DNA of 46,763 nucleotides from an uncultured Clostridium sp. (GCA_902471875.1 CABRLN010000016.1:1-46763), one strand, 5' to 3'; positions 25,091 through 33,587 are shown, counted from the stretch's first letter. A program made the numbers and translations. Notes: generated from the sequence alone by a model not told the origin.

Positions 25091-25798
25091 TTATAAATAT
25101 TTTTCAATTGCATTCAATGCAGTTTGTACTGCTTCTTGTGATATATTACATTTTAAATTTATAATAGGAATTGTTTTTAAAATTTTTGACAAAAAATCAA
25201 AAAGACTATTAACATATTCTTTTTGGTTAGGACGAAGAGTTTGTGAAAGCAAGCTTTTAAGAGCCATAGTAGCAGGTGCTTTAGAAGCAGAATTAACTGC
25301 TGCTCTTTCTAAAATTAAGATACCTCCCAACGGAGCGAATGTGTTGCAGCCGTAATCCTCTTTTCCTTGCCAAGGGTTACCATACACATTAATGATTCCG
25401 TTTTCTTCTCTTAAAAGGGGCTTGTCACCGTTAATAATTTCTACCTGACTTCCCAAATATGCTTTCCATAATCTTACATGTGTTGTTTTTCCTATACCAC
25501 TTGGGGCTGAAAATAAATATGCTTTATTTTTATATTTTACAGCAGCACTGTGCAAAAACATACCGTTATATCTTATAAGTACAGTTTTGCATATTTTTCT
25601 AAATATGGCAATAAACTCTGCCATAGCTTCATCATCATATTCGGATATTTGAATTTCATACTTAATATCTTTAATTGATACGGTCGCATCAAAATCAAAA
25701 TCTTCTGCATTTGTAATGTAGGACAGTAGTTTTAAACTTACATACTTGCTTTTTGGAACTATTTTTATATTCAAATTTGCTATATTATATACTGACAT
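25091..25798 (-). CDS. HPr-kinase-like (HprK fold) protein
   Basis: A 235-residue protein resembling the HPr kinase/PEPCK-fold proteins found beside peptide-modification genes. The N-terminal 75 residues have no named domain. Then FLHSAAVKYKNKAYLFSAPS leads into the P-loop APSGIGKTTHVRLW (97-110), followed by INGDKPLLREENG (122-134) and VYGNPWQGKEDYG (138-150), the conserved block of this family. The C-terminal third is helical. In the paeninodin lasso-peptide cluster a homologous kinase phosphorylates the precursor peptide; true HPrK of sugar control is longer and has an HPr-binding domain that is absent here. The ATG follows GGGGG by 6 bases. A 23-codon frame ends 13 bases upstream. No PqqD, ABC transporter or peptide cyclase gene is adjacent. 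Confidence 0.7.
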   Translation of the reverse strand: MSVYNIANLNIKIVPKSKYVSLKLLSYITNAEDFDFDATVSIKDIKYEIQISEYDDEAMAEFIAIFRKICKTVLIRYNGMFLHSAAVKYKNKAYLFSAPSGIGKTTHVRLWKAYLGSQVEIINGDKPLLREENGIINVYGNPWQGKEDYGCNTFAPLGGILILERAAVNSASKAPATMALKSLLSQTLRPNQKEYVNSLFDFLSKILKTIPIINLKCNISQEAVQTALNAIEKYL

Positions 25799-25811
25799 TT
25801 ATTACCCCCGT

Positions 25812-25883
25812 TCAAGGCAAACGCATGAATTTTTCACTGTATTTAAACCTATAAGATAAATACCAACTTTTTAATAATTTCAT
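25812..25883 (-). CDS. Possible 23-residue peptide upstream of the HprK-like gene
   Basis: An ATG-initiated frame of 23 codons in the 92-base gap between the lipoprotein gene and the HprK-like gene. AAAGGA lies 3 bases before the ATG, close but usable. The peptide begins MKLLKSWYLSYRF and ends KFMRLP; it is basic and aromatic with three serines (Ser6, Ser10, Ser16). Its position directly before a kinase of a family that can phosphorylate peptides makes it a candidate substrate, but a frame this short can arise by chance, and it could also be a translational-coupling leader. Confidence 0.3.
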   Translation of the reverse strand: MKLLKSWYLSYRFKYSEKFMRLP

Positions 25884-25890
25884 TGTTCCT

Positions 25891-26970
25891 TTAGGCAAGT
25901 TTTTTTATTTTGTAATATCCATTTTCAAGTGTAATTGCAGTTTTGTCACCTACAATAGCTATAACCTGTGTAAAGTCTATTTTATTCTTTTCAAAATCAA
26001 CCTTTAACTGTTGTGGCTGCTCACTGTCCGGCGCAAACTTCATACAGGTATTATCATTAAGATAATAAACATTATAGTCCAGTCCGGAATTAACAATCAA
26101 ATTTCCCTGCTTGTTATAAGAATATTCACTTTCTTTGCCACTATTAATATTACAGATTTTAAGTCCTTTTTTCTCATTAGCAAAAGCAAGGGTTTCTGTA
26201 AAAGCAGTATATTTAATTGATGACTGAACATCAGCCTTATTTTCTATTATACCTTCGTGATATGTAAAATTAGAAAACTTATAGTTATAATCTTCTTGTT
26301 CAGTTAAAGAATTCACAGCATAAACAAGGCCCTTTGAAGTTGTACTATAACCTATAGTTTGACCCTCAGAAACATCAAAAACCTCTTTATCGTCACAATT
26401 ATATACTTTAAGGCTTTCGTCATTAGATGTAAAGAAAATACAATTATTACACTGTACAAAACCTGAGCCTGACACCTGAGAAAGTTCGTCTTTTTCTTTA
26501 GTTTCAGAGTCTATAGTCTTTAAGATTTTCTGCTCATCTGTAAAATATACTTTAGTACCGTAACATCCAACTATGCTTATATCATCTCTAACATATATTT
26601 TTGTTCGCTTCTTTCCATCAATAGTTGACCTGTAAAGCATTTTTGAAGCATCCTTATATTCAGAAATAAAATAAATATAATCGTCACAAATAGCAAAATT
26701 TCTTTGTATTTCACCATTTTCTTTACTGGTATGTGCTAAAATGGTCATATCTGTTCTGTCAATGCTGTCTTTATAATTGATGCCATACTTATCAACAATA
26801 TAGTACCCACCATGATATTCAATAACGCCGGTGTTTGTTACTTTGTTCATGCTTACTGACGATGTATTCATTTCAATAACTTTTTCACCGCAAGCCGACA
26901 AAAGTAACAATAAAACAACACTAAACGCTACCAATACAATCATTTTGCTTTTTATTCTTTTTTTACACAT
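25891..26970 (-). CDS. Secreted lipoprotein, beta-propeller-like
   Basis: A 359-residue lipoprotein: basic N-terminus, a hydrophobic stretch at about 10-25 and the lipobox LLSAC with Cys27 as lipid anchor. The rest consists of repeated beta-rich units of about 40-50 residues that share patterns such as NFAICDDYIYFISEYKD.SKMLYRSTIDG and GCYGTKVYFTDEQKILKTID, like the DUF5050/prolow-density-receptor-type propellers of Clostridia. Such proteins usually act as extracellular binding scaffolds. GAGGAG precedes the ATG. It has its own promoter (27012-27020) and ends 7 bases before a 23-codon frame and the HprK-like gene, so these may be one transcript. Confidence 0.75.
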   Translation of the reverse strand: MCKKRIKSKMIVLVAFSVVLLLLLSACGEKVIEMNTSSVSMNKVTNTGVIEYHGGYYIVDKYGINYKDSIDRTDMTILAHTSKENGEIQRNFAICDDYIYFISEYKDASKMLYRSTIDGKKRTKIYVRDDISIVGCYGTKVYFTDEQKILKTIDSETKEKDELSQVSGSGFVQCNNCIFFTSNDESLKVYNCDDKEVFDVSEGQTIGYSTTSKGLVYAVNSLTEQEDYNYKFSNFTYHEGIIENKADVQSSIKYTAFTETLAFANEKKGLKICNINSGKESEYSYNKQGNLIVNSGLDYNVYYLNDNTCMKFAPDSEQPQQLKVDFEKNKIDFTQVIAIVGDKTAITLENGYYKIKKLA

Positions 26971-27011
26971 TTAACCACTCCTCAAACAATATAATTTTCA
27001 CAATAAAAATA

Positions 27012-27035
27012 ATTATATCATAATACTAAGTATTA
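27012..27035 (-). promoter_or_regulatory. Extended -10 promoter with adjacent dyad
   Basis: On the minus strand TGATATAAT (27012-27020) is a perfect extended -10 element; the -35 is weak. Immediately upstream is TAATACT-A-AGTATTA (27021-27035), a perfect 7-bp dyad in the spacer region, a likely operator. It would control the lipoprotein and the HprK-like locus separately from mutS2. Confidence 0.5.
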
Positions 27036-27044
27036 AATAAATTA

Positions 27045-27749
27045 CTATCCGATTATTCCTTTCAGAAAATCGTCAAACACACCCTCAATAGCTTCCATAG
27101 CACTTGTGGTTTGTACCTTAGCACTATTATTAGAAATTTCAAGTTGATTTATCTCTAACGTAATATCTCTTTCTAAAATATTAATTGTATATTCAGACGG
27201 AATAATAATGTTATCACCATCAACATCAAGTTGGTCGCTTATATTTCTTAAAGATTCGTCCAGCTTTGACATAATAAAGGTAGTAGGAATAGGCAAACTG
27301 CCTATTTTTGTATTTTTAATATTAAAGATTATCGTTTGGCTTTCAGCGTCAAGCTTAATAAAAGCTTCAGCTGTAAAAATAAAACGTATATCGTTGTAGT
27401 ATAGGTCAGCATAAATTTTAGCTGATTCATTATCTGACAAATAAACTGACGCACCTTTGGCAACTAGAATGTCTTTAATATCACTTTTCTCTAAGGATTC
27501 TGTATAAGTATTCATAACTGCTGCTAAAACACCATTTATTTCGTCATTACTAATATCTTGTTCTTCGCCTAAAACTACAGATTTTAACAACGGTTCTAAA
27601 ATTGCATAGGATTTTTCTGTATTTATTTTATCAGCATCTGTAAGATCAGTTGCAGCACTGTAAATAAAAAACGCACCTGAACCAAGAGCTATAATCAATA
27701 CTAACATCACAATTACAATAACTACCCATATCTTACCTGTTTTTTTCAC
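27045..27749 (-). CDS. YpmS/DUF2140-like membrane-anchored protein
   Basis: About 234 residues with one N-terminal membrane anchor (about 6-30, VVIVIVMLVLIIALGSGAFF) and an extracytoplasmic alpha/beta domain. A segment near 145-165, GSLPIPTTFIMSKLDESL, resembles the PIPTTFI block of the YpmS (DUF2140) family, and the length fits. A GTG start at 27749 is chosen because AGGGAG lies 8 bases upstream. It begins 22 bases after the mutS2 stop and is probably co-transcribed with it. The role is unknown; homologues are envelope proteins. Confidence 0.6.
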   Translation of the reverse strand: MKKTGKIWVVIVIVMLVLIIALGSGAFFIYSAATDLTDADKINTEKSYAILEPLLKSVVLGEEQDISNDEINGVLAAVMNTYTESLEKSDIKDILVAKGASVYLSDNESAKIYADLYYNDIRFIFTAEAFIKLDAESQTIIFNIKNTKIGSLPIPTTFIMSKLDESLRNISDQLDVDGDNIIIPSEYTINILERDITLEINQLEISNNSAKVQTTSAMEAIEGVFDDFLKGIIG

Positions 27750-27771
27750 AAAACCAACTCCCTGTAGCAAA

Positions 27772-30123
27772 TTATTTCAGCTCTGCAATAGTAACGCCGG
27801 ATTCACCTTCGCCAAAAACACCCAATCTGTAAGATTTTACATACTTACATCTTTTCAAGTAATTATGTACCTCTTTTCTTAATACTCCTGTGCCCTTACC
27901 ATGAATAATAGTAACCTGATGTATTCCTGAAAGAATAGCAGAATCCAAATTTCTGTCCAAATCCATAATCGCCTCGGTTGCCGTCATTCCACGCAAATCA
28001 ACCTCAGTTACTGCTTTAATATTAGCATTGCTTTTAACTGTTCGTTTTGCAGAACGCTGTATAGTTGCCTTTTTATTTTCTTCAAGCAATCTTAAATTGC
28101 TTATTTGAACTTTTGTTTTTATAATACCTGCTTGTACCAACACAACATTATTTTTAGGCTCTTCTAAAACTACCGCCTTTTTGTCAATGTCAAAAATAAG
28201 TACATTATCACCCTTTTTAAGCGGTCTTGGAAGTTTATAAGTATTTTCTTTACCAGGTTCAACAGGGTCTGCATTTTCTTCCATATTTTTTATACTTGCA
28301 CGTAATTTTGCTTTTTCTTCAGGAGTAAGCTGTTTGTTTTTACGCAAATCATTAAGCTCGTCCATAAGAGCAGTGGCACTTGCCCTTGTAGCTGAAGCAA
28401 TTTTTGACGCCTCTTCACGTGCTTTTTTTAATTCAAGCTGAGCCTGCTTTTTTAGCTGTTCAATTTCTCTTTGAGCCTTTTCACGATCTTTTTGTGCTTG
28501 TAAAGTAACCATTTCGGCATATTTTATTTTTTCATCTAAGGTTTGCCGCCTGTCTTCAAGTGACTGAACAACATCTTCAAATTGTCTGCTTTCATCAGAC
28601 ACCAGCTTTCTTGCTTTATCTACAAGACTTTTGTCCATACCTAACCGCTCTGATATGGCAAATGCATTTGATCTTCCGGGTACACCTATTAAAAGCTTAT
28701 ATGTAGGTCTAAGGGTTGAAACATCAAACTCACAGCAGGCATTTTCGACATACTTGCTTTGCAATGCGTACTCTTTAAGCTCTGCATAGTGAGTAGTTGA
28801 CGCAATTTTTGCCCCCTGCTCTCTTAGCTGTTCAAGTATTGCAATAGCAAGTCCTGCCCCTTCAACCGGGTCTGTACCTGCACCAAGCTCATCAATAAGC
28901 ACCAAGCTTGTATTATCTGTTTCTTTTAATATTTGAATAATATTTGTCATATGGGCAGAAAATGTAGAAAGTGACTGTTCTATACTTTGTTCGTCACCAA
29001 TATCTACCAGTATTTTTGAAAATACAGATAGCTGACTTTCGTCTGCGGCAGGTATCATTAATCCGCACATAGCCATTGCAGTAAGTAAGCCTATCGTTTT
29101 AAGGGTAACTGTTTTACCTCCGGTATTAGGACCTGTAATTACAAGTGAATTAAAGCTCTCACCTAAACATACGCTTATAGGCACAACCTTTTCTTTATCA
29201 ATTAACGGGTGTCGTGCCTTATTTAAGTTAATTATACCTTTATCATTCATAACAGGCATACTTGCTTTCATTTTATATGCAATAGCAGCCTTGGCAAAAA
29301 TAACATTAAGTTGTGTAGTGGTGTAATAGCTGTTAATTATATCGTCTGCATAACCGCCAACAGCAACTGACAGTTCGTATAAAATACGCTCAATTTCAGC
29401 CTCTTCTTTTGACTTAAGAACTTTAACAGCATTGTTTGCCTCTACTGCTCCCATAGGCTCTATAAAAACAGTTGCACCGCTTGAGGATGTATCATGCACC
29501 AAACCGGAAACCTCTCCACGACATTCTGCTTTAACAGGCACAACATATCTACCATCACGAATAGTAACAATAGACTCCTGCAAATATTTTTGGTAAGTCT
29601 GTGAACGCACCATCTTGTCCAGAATTTCTCTTGCTTTTTGAGAGGTTTGCTTTATCTTTTTACGAATTGCAGAGAGAGTAACCGACGCACTGTCGCTCAT
29701 TTCTTCTTCTGAAACAATGCTTGTAAAAATTTTTTCTTCTAAAAACTTATTAGGTGTTAAAACATTAAAATAATTATCAAGCACCGTTTCGATTCCAGAT
29801 GACTTGTCACGCCACTGTGTTAATCCCCTTATCCCTCTTAGAGTTTCAGCTGTTTTTAACAGCTCACCCATTGTAAGACAACCACCCGCCTGAGCACGCT
29901 TCAGGCTGTTTACAACATTTGTAATACCCCCAAAAGACGGTGAACCAAACCTACCGCTCAAGACATAAGCGGCATCAGTTTGCTTTAACAATTTATTTAC
30001 CGTGTAAATATCTTTTGCAGGCTCAAGCTCCAGTGCCATTTGCTTGGCATCAGCAAAGGCTGTTTCTTCTGAAAGCTTATTTAAAATTTTATCAAGCTCT
30101 AACGCCTTTAAATTTTTATCCAT
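27772..30123 (-). CDS. mutS2: MutS2 (RqcU): DNA mismatch/ribosome-collision ATPase with Smr domain
   Basis: The 783 residues are complete. The order is the MutS2 core with clamp region (about 1-300), the ATPase domain with Walker A GPNTGGKTVTLKTIGLL near 330-346 and DELGAGTDPVEGAGLAIAIL near 407-426, a long charged coiled coil (about 510-640), and the C-terminal Smr endonuclease domain VDLRGMTATEAIMDLD ... HGKGTGVLR (about 708-783). MutS2 restrains recombination in some bacteria and splits collided ribosomes in Bacillus. GGAGAAAATAA precedes the ATG. It follows recO by 15 bases. Confidence 0.95.
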   Translation of the reverse strand: MDKNLKALELDKILNKLSEETAFADAKQMALELEPAKDIYTVNKLLKQTDAAYVLSGRFGSPSFGGITNVVNSLKRAQAGGCLTMGELLKTAETLRGIRGLTQWRDKSSGIETVLDNYFNVLTPNKFLEEKIFTSIVSEEEMSDSASVTLSAIRKKIKQTSQKAREILDKMVRSQTYQKYLQESIVTIRDGRYVVPVKAECRGEVSGLVHDTSSSGATVFIEPMGAVEANNAVKVLKSKEEAEIERILYELSVAVGGYADDIINSYYTTTQLNVIFAKAAIAYKMKASMPVMNDKGIINLNKARHPLIDKEKVVPISVCLGESFNSLVITGPNTGGKTVTLKTIGLLTAMAMCGLMIPAADESQLSVFSKILVDIGDEQSIEQSLSTFSAHMTNIIQILKETDNTSLVLIDELGAGTDPVEGAGLAIAILEQLREQGAKIASTTHYAELKEYALQSKYVENACCEFDVSTLRPTYKLLIGVPGRSNAFAISERLGMDKSLVDKARKLVSDESRQFEDVVQSLEDRRQTLDEKIKYAEMVTLQAQKDREKAQREIEQLKKQAQLELKKAREEASKIASATRASATALMDELNDLRKNKQLTPEEKAKLRASIKNMEENADPVEPGKENTYKLPRPLKKGDNVLIFDIDKKAVVLEEPKNNVVLVQAGIIKTKVQISNLRLLEENKKATIQRSAKRTVKSNANIKAVTEVDLRGMTATEAIMDLDRNLDSAILSGIHQVTIIHGKGTGVLRKEVHNYLKRCKYVKSYRLGVFGEGESGVTIAELK

Positions 30124-30138
30124 TTATTTTCTCCATAA

Positions 30139-30882
30139 TTATCTTATAGTTTTATAAAAGTCCAATGTTTTAAAATTATGTTCTGTAGTAAAGGTTATAT
30201 ATTCTTCTGCACAGCGCTCAAGTAAGTTAAGACCTTCGTAAGAAAGCTTAAAATTAAACATTTTGCTGAATTCAGCATATACACAAAACCTCATAGCTGT
30301 GGTAACCCCCATACCAACAGCAATACGGTATTCGTCTGTTTTTGCTATACAATTACCACACATAAGTCTGCCGGAACGTGGTAAAAAAAACATCATTTCA
30401 CTTTCATAGCATTTACAGTGATTGCAGCAAACCAAGTCGGGCATATATCCGCTAAAGCACATTGCACGCAATTCAACCGCAGATTTAATTACACCGTTGG
30501 GTCTTTTTTTATTGCAAAGCAAATACAAGCCGTTAAGCATAAGCCTTAGATATTCATCAGCATTTGTTTCTTTAGGTGCAAGGTAACCAAACAGTTCACA
30601 AAAATATTGTGCAAGTGACATATTGGTAATATCTGTACGCAGCTTAATAAACATTTCTTCACATACAGCGTCATCTACTATGTATGTATCCCGACCAACA
30701 TAAAGTGTTAATCGGGAATAGCATAACAGCCTTGTTGCAGAACCTTTTGCACTTTTAAGACTTCTGCAATTTTTAACAAAGGCTTTTATAACCCCTCGTT
30801 TTCGTGTTAATACAGTTATAAGACGATCTTGTTCACCAATATTTTGTTCCCCTATTATTAGTCCGTCCGTGGCGAGTTTCAT
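30139..30882 (-). CDS. recO: DNA repair protein RecO
   Basis: RecO loads RecA together with RecR/RecF at gaps. The 247 residues comprise an N-terminal OB-fold (about 1-80, with DGLIIGEQNIGEQDRLITVLT), a helical middle, and a zinc-finger-like set CCNHCKCYESE ... LMCGNC (about 150-178). The ATG at 30882 is 6 bases after AGGAGG; an ATG one codon earlier is too close. Its first 50 bases overlap the end of yqzL in another frame. yqzL-recO-mutS2 is a likely single transcript. Confidence 0.9.
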   Translation of the reverse strand: MKLATDGLIIGEQNIGEQDRLITVLTRKRGVIKAFVKNCRSLKSAKGSATRLLCYSRLTLYVGRDTYIVDDAVCEEMFIKLRTDITNMSLAQYFCELFGYLAPKETNADEYLRLMLNGLYLLCNKKRPNGVIKSAVELRAMCFSGYMPDLVCCNHCKCYESEMMFFLPRSGRLMCGNCIAKTDEYRIAVGMGVTTAMRFCVYAEFSKMFNFKLSYEGLNLLERCAEEYITFTTEHNFKTLDFYKTIR

Positions 30883-31027
30883 CATCGTCCTCCTGAAATT
30901 CTAAATCATCTTCATTTTCATAGTATTCCGGAAAATTCTCTTTTGAATTTCTTATCGAAGCGTAACGCAAATAGTCTATTACACTCCCCGTTTCTGCAAA
31001 GTCTGACCAAGCATCAAAAATATCCAT
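30833..31027 (-). CDS. yqzL: YqzL-like small protein with acidic tail
   Basis: A 64-residue protein. The first 25 residues, MDIFDAWSDFAETGSVIDYL, match the YqzL pattern (W..F..TG....YL), which in Bacillus lies between era and recO, as here. Typical YqzL is about 45-50 residues; here an acidic stretch (YYENEDDLEFQEDDDETRHG) and a basic end follow. The last 17 codons overlap the start of recO by 50 bases and contain the recO ribosome site, so the two are translationally linked. Function unknown. Confidence 0.75.
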   Translation of the reverse strand: MDIFDAWSDFAETGSVIDYLRYASIRNSKENFPEYYENEDDLEFQEDDDETRHGRTNNRGTKYW

Positions 31028-31320
31028 AACTACACACCCTTACATATTTTATACTAATCATTGACAATAATTTTAAAAAATTCACTTTATATAGTGATTA
31101 GTATTAATATTAACTTCAACAAAAGCTGAGAAAATTTAATTTTGTTCTACCTTATATTTGGTATAAGCTTTATAAAGTATATGCTTTAAATTTGCTTATG
31201 TTTACAGTATAACTCTTTGTGTAGTTTTTATAGGTTGTAATTTGTAGAAGAAAAAATTTACATATTGTGGTATGTACCAAATGACAAAACAAACTAATTT
31301 TTTAATTAAAATAATTTTTG

Positions 31321-31341
31321 TTAAAAAAGCAAAAATTGCTT
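31321..31341 (-). terminator. Terminator after era; gap 31028-31455
   Basis: On the minus strand AAGCAA-TTT-TTGCTT (31327-31341) is followed by TTTTTT, a short but well-formed intrinsic terminator about 115 bases past the era stop. The rest of the gap 31028-31455 is AT-rich without a gene. It holds an inverted repeat, ATACTAATCA (31051-31060) with TGATTAGTAT (31095-31104), about 25 bases upstream of yqzL, around a possible weak promoter (TTAAAA, 17 bases, TATAAA). Confidence 0.45.
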
Positions 31342-31455
31342 AATCCTTTTATTTTTGTATTATATCTGGTACTTCAGGCCATAAATATTTATCAAGAATA
31401 TCTCATACCCCATACTGGCAAGCTCCAAGATTAAAAGTTTAGACAAACATAATTA

Positions 31456-32379
31456 TCAATCTTCAAAGTCATTTTTGTCATAACCAAAACTTCGCAGAAG
31501 TCCCTCTTTGTTACGCCAGTCTTCTTTTACCTTTACCCACATTGTAAGATTTACCTTGCAATTAAAAAATGATTCCATATCCTGTCGTGCATAGGTACCT
31601 ATTCTTTTCAGCATAGACCCCTGCTTTCCTATTATTATACCCTTGTGACTGTCACGTTCACAATAAATGGTAGCGTCTATGTCAATAATATCTCTATCCT
31701 CTCGGGTTTTCATTTTTTCAACTACCACTGCTGTACCATGTGGAATTTCTTTATCAAGTAACCTAAGCATTTTTTCTCGTATCATTTCTGCGGCAAGCAC
31801 ACGCTCGGGTTGGTCTGTAAGAGTATCTTCATCAAACATATGACCGCCCTCCTGTGCCAGTTTTTTAAGCTCATCCTTAAGCTGGTTAATTCCACTGCCT
31901 GTCTGTGCAGAAACCGGCACAACTGCATCAAAGTTATATTTTTTACTATATCTTGCAATTTGCAGCATAAGGTCACTTTTATCTTTTACAGTATCAATTT
32001 TATTAATAGCTAAAACGGCAGGTACGTTCATTTGTTTAAACTTTTCTATAAGCTTAATTTCTGTGTCTGTAATGTCTTTGCAAGCCTCGGTTACAAGCAA
32101 GCAGGCATCAACCCCCGAAACAGACTCATTTACAGAACGCACCATATATTTACCAAGCTCGGTTCTTGGCTTGTGAATACCCGGTGTGTCAATAAAAACA
32201 AGCTGTGTTTCACCCTCGGTAAGTACACCCATAATTCTAGTTCTTGTAGTTTGAGGTTTGCTTGAAACTATAGCAATTTTCTCACCTAACATTTTATTAA
32301 GGATTGAAGATTTACCTACATTTGGACGTCCTACAATAGCAATAAACGCTGATTTTTCTTTAAATTTATTTTCTTGCAT
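31456..32379 (-). CDS. era: GTPase Era
   Basis: Era binds the 3' end of 16S rRNA and controls 30S maturation. About 307 residues: G1 AIVGRPNVGKSSILNKMLG near 12-30, G2/switch PQTTRTRIMGV, G3 DTPGIHKPRTELG, G4 NKID, and a C-terminal KH domain (about 205-305) with GIIIGKQGSMLKRIGTYAR. The ATG at 32379 is chosen with GGAGG 5 bases upstream; an ATG four codons before overlaps the ribosome site. It is preceded by a terminator after dgkA, so it may have its own promoter. Confidence 0.96.
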   Translation of the reverse strand: MQENKFKEKSAFIAIVGRPNVGKSSILNKMLGEKIAIVSSKPQTTRTRIMGVLTEGETQLVFIDTPGIHKPRTELGKYMVRSVNESVSGVDACLLVTEACKDITDTEIKLIEKFKQMNVPAVLAINKIDTVKDKSDLMLQIARYSKKYNFDAVVPVSAQTGSGINQLKDELKKLAQEGGHMFDEDTLTDQPERVLAAEMIREKMLRLLDKEIPHGTAVVVEKMKTREDRDIIDIDATIYCERDSHKGIIIGKQGSMLKRIGTYARQDMESFFNCKVNLTMWVKVKEDWRNKEGLLRSFGYDKNDFED

Positions 32380-32490
32380 AATACCCTCCATAAAAATGGT
32401 ATATTGATTTGTTATAACTCTTGTAAAAGAATTTAAAAACTAAGGATAATCATTCTGTACGCAGTAATTGTACCACATTAGTTGAAATTT

Positions 32491-32526
32491 TTAAAGGCCG
32501 TTAAGCAATAATCTTAACAGCCTTTT
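32491..32526 (-). terminator. Terminator after dgkA
   Basis: AAAGGC(C)GTTAAG and CTTAAC(A)GCCTTTT form an interrupted stem of about 12 bp with a 7-base loop, 30 bases past the dgkA stop. On the minus strand it is followed by TTTAAAAATTT. It separates phoH-ybeY-dgkA from era, at least partly. Confidence 0.55.
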
Positions 32527-32556
32527 ATTTCTTATATTTATTAAGTAATTCCGGTT

Positions 32557-33084
32557 TTATTTCAAATGTTTTTCTTCTTCGTTTTCAGTTTTCATCTCTC
32601 TTCTTAACTCCACCATAGAATGAATATTATCAACTATTCCTTTTGGTCCAATAATTATAAATAATGTACTCACAAGCAGGCTTAAAATGAATACGGCAAG
32701 ATATTCTGGAGAATTGCACAAGCTGGATATAATTGACCATAAAACTTGAACATCCCAAAACATTAAAACACCAATACATACTGATGCAACTGCCGAAACT
32801 AACACTGCGCCTGCGGCAACATCCTTTGCAAACTTAATAAGCGGAGATTTCTCTTTAGTAAAAGCGTCACAAGCTCGTTCTATTGCTGTATTTACTAATT
32901 CAAGTGCCAAAACTAATGCAATAACAGCTATTAACAAAGCTAACTTTGTAATACTAAGGTCGTAAAAATGTGAAAAATACAAAACATATATTGCAATAAC
33001 TATATGTACCCTCATATTACGTTCGTCACATACGCAATTTACAATACCTCTAAAAGCATAAAAAAAGCTCTTTAGAAAGCTCAT
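32557..33084 (-). CDS. dgkA: Diacylglycerol/undecaprenol kinase with C-terminal extension
   Basis: An integral membrane lipid kinase. Residues 1-115 match DgkA: FLKSFFYAFRGI at the N-terminus and the catalytic ALELVNTAIERACDAFTKEKS near 60-80, with AKDVAAGAVL. In Gram-positives the substrate is usually undecaprenol. Residues 116-175 are extra: another membrane helix (YLAVFILSLLVSTLFIIIG), then IVDNIHSMVELRREMKTENEE. The family is normally 120-135 residues. It lies 5 bases after ybeY. Confidence 0.88.
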   Translation of the reverse strand: MSFLKSFFYAFRGIVNCVCDERNMRVHIVIAIYVLYFSHFYDLSITKLALLIAVIALVLALELVNTAIERACDAFTKEKSPLIKFAKDVAAGAVLVSAVASVCIGVLMFWDVQVLWSIISSLCNSPEYLAVFILSLLVSTLFIIIGPKGIVDNIHSMVELRREMKTENEEEKHLK

Positions 33085-33089
33085 AAAGC

Positions 33090-33587
33090 TTAATCCTCTC
33101 TTACATAACTGGTAGAAGCAGGCAAACCAAGCAACAACATTACCTTTTCTTCCTTTTCTCTCATTCTAATTCTTTCCATATTATTTTCATGGTCGTAACC
33201 TAAAAGGTGTAATACAGAATGTGCCGTAAGGTAACCTACCTCACGCTGCAAGCTGTGACCATATCGTTCAGCCTGTTCAACAGCCTTTTCCATAGAAATA
33301 ACAACATCGCCCAAAATTTGAGCACCTGTTTTAGGGTCAATATCAAAGTTCCCGTTCTCTCCCATTACAAATGAAAGAACATCTGTTGGCATATCTTTAT
33401 CTCTATACTGTTTGTTAAGCTTATGAATTTCTTCATTGTCAACAAAAGTAACACTAACCTCTGCAATACCTTGAAAACCTTCCATCTGTAAAACAGCATG
33501 GCAACATCTTCTTACCAGCATTCTAAGTCCTGTTGGAATTTTCACCTTTTTTTGATTATTTGTGATAATAACACGGATCTTATCCAT
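33090..33587 (-). CDS. ybeY: Endoribonuclease YbeY
   Basis: A metal-dependent RNase of rRNA maturation and quality control. The 165 residues contain the zinc triad AHSVLHLLGYDHEN (His-x3-His-x5-His) near residues 128-141, and DMPTDVLSFVMGE near 79-91. The start at 33587 overlaps the phoH stop by 8 bases (ATGGATAA). The ribosome site AGGAGG lies about 12 bases upstream, so re-initiation after phoH is likely. phoH-ybeY-dgkA-era is the standard Firmicutes order. Confidence 0.94.
   Translation of the reverse strand: MDKIRVIITNNQKKVKIPTGLRMLVRRCCHAVLQMEGFQGIAEVSVTFVDNEEIHKLNKQYRDKDMPTDVLSFVMGENGNFDIDPKTGAQILGDVVISMEKAVEQAERYGHSLQREVGYLTAHSVLHLLGYDHENNMERIRMREKEEKVMLLLGLPASTSYVRED

Noticed and set aside
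25091..25798. Classical HPr kinase/phosphorylase (hprK) of carbon catabolite control
   Set aside because: The protein is shorter, lacks the N-terminal HprK domain, has GIGKTT in place of the usual GIGKSE-type loop, and shows the NGDKPLLR/YGNPW block of the peptide-cluster kinases.
31028..31455. A tRNA or small RNA gene in the era-yqzL gap
   Set aside because: No T-loop GGTTCGA-like element, CCA end or GC-rich stem is present; only AT-rich inverted repeats and a short terminator are seen.
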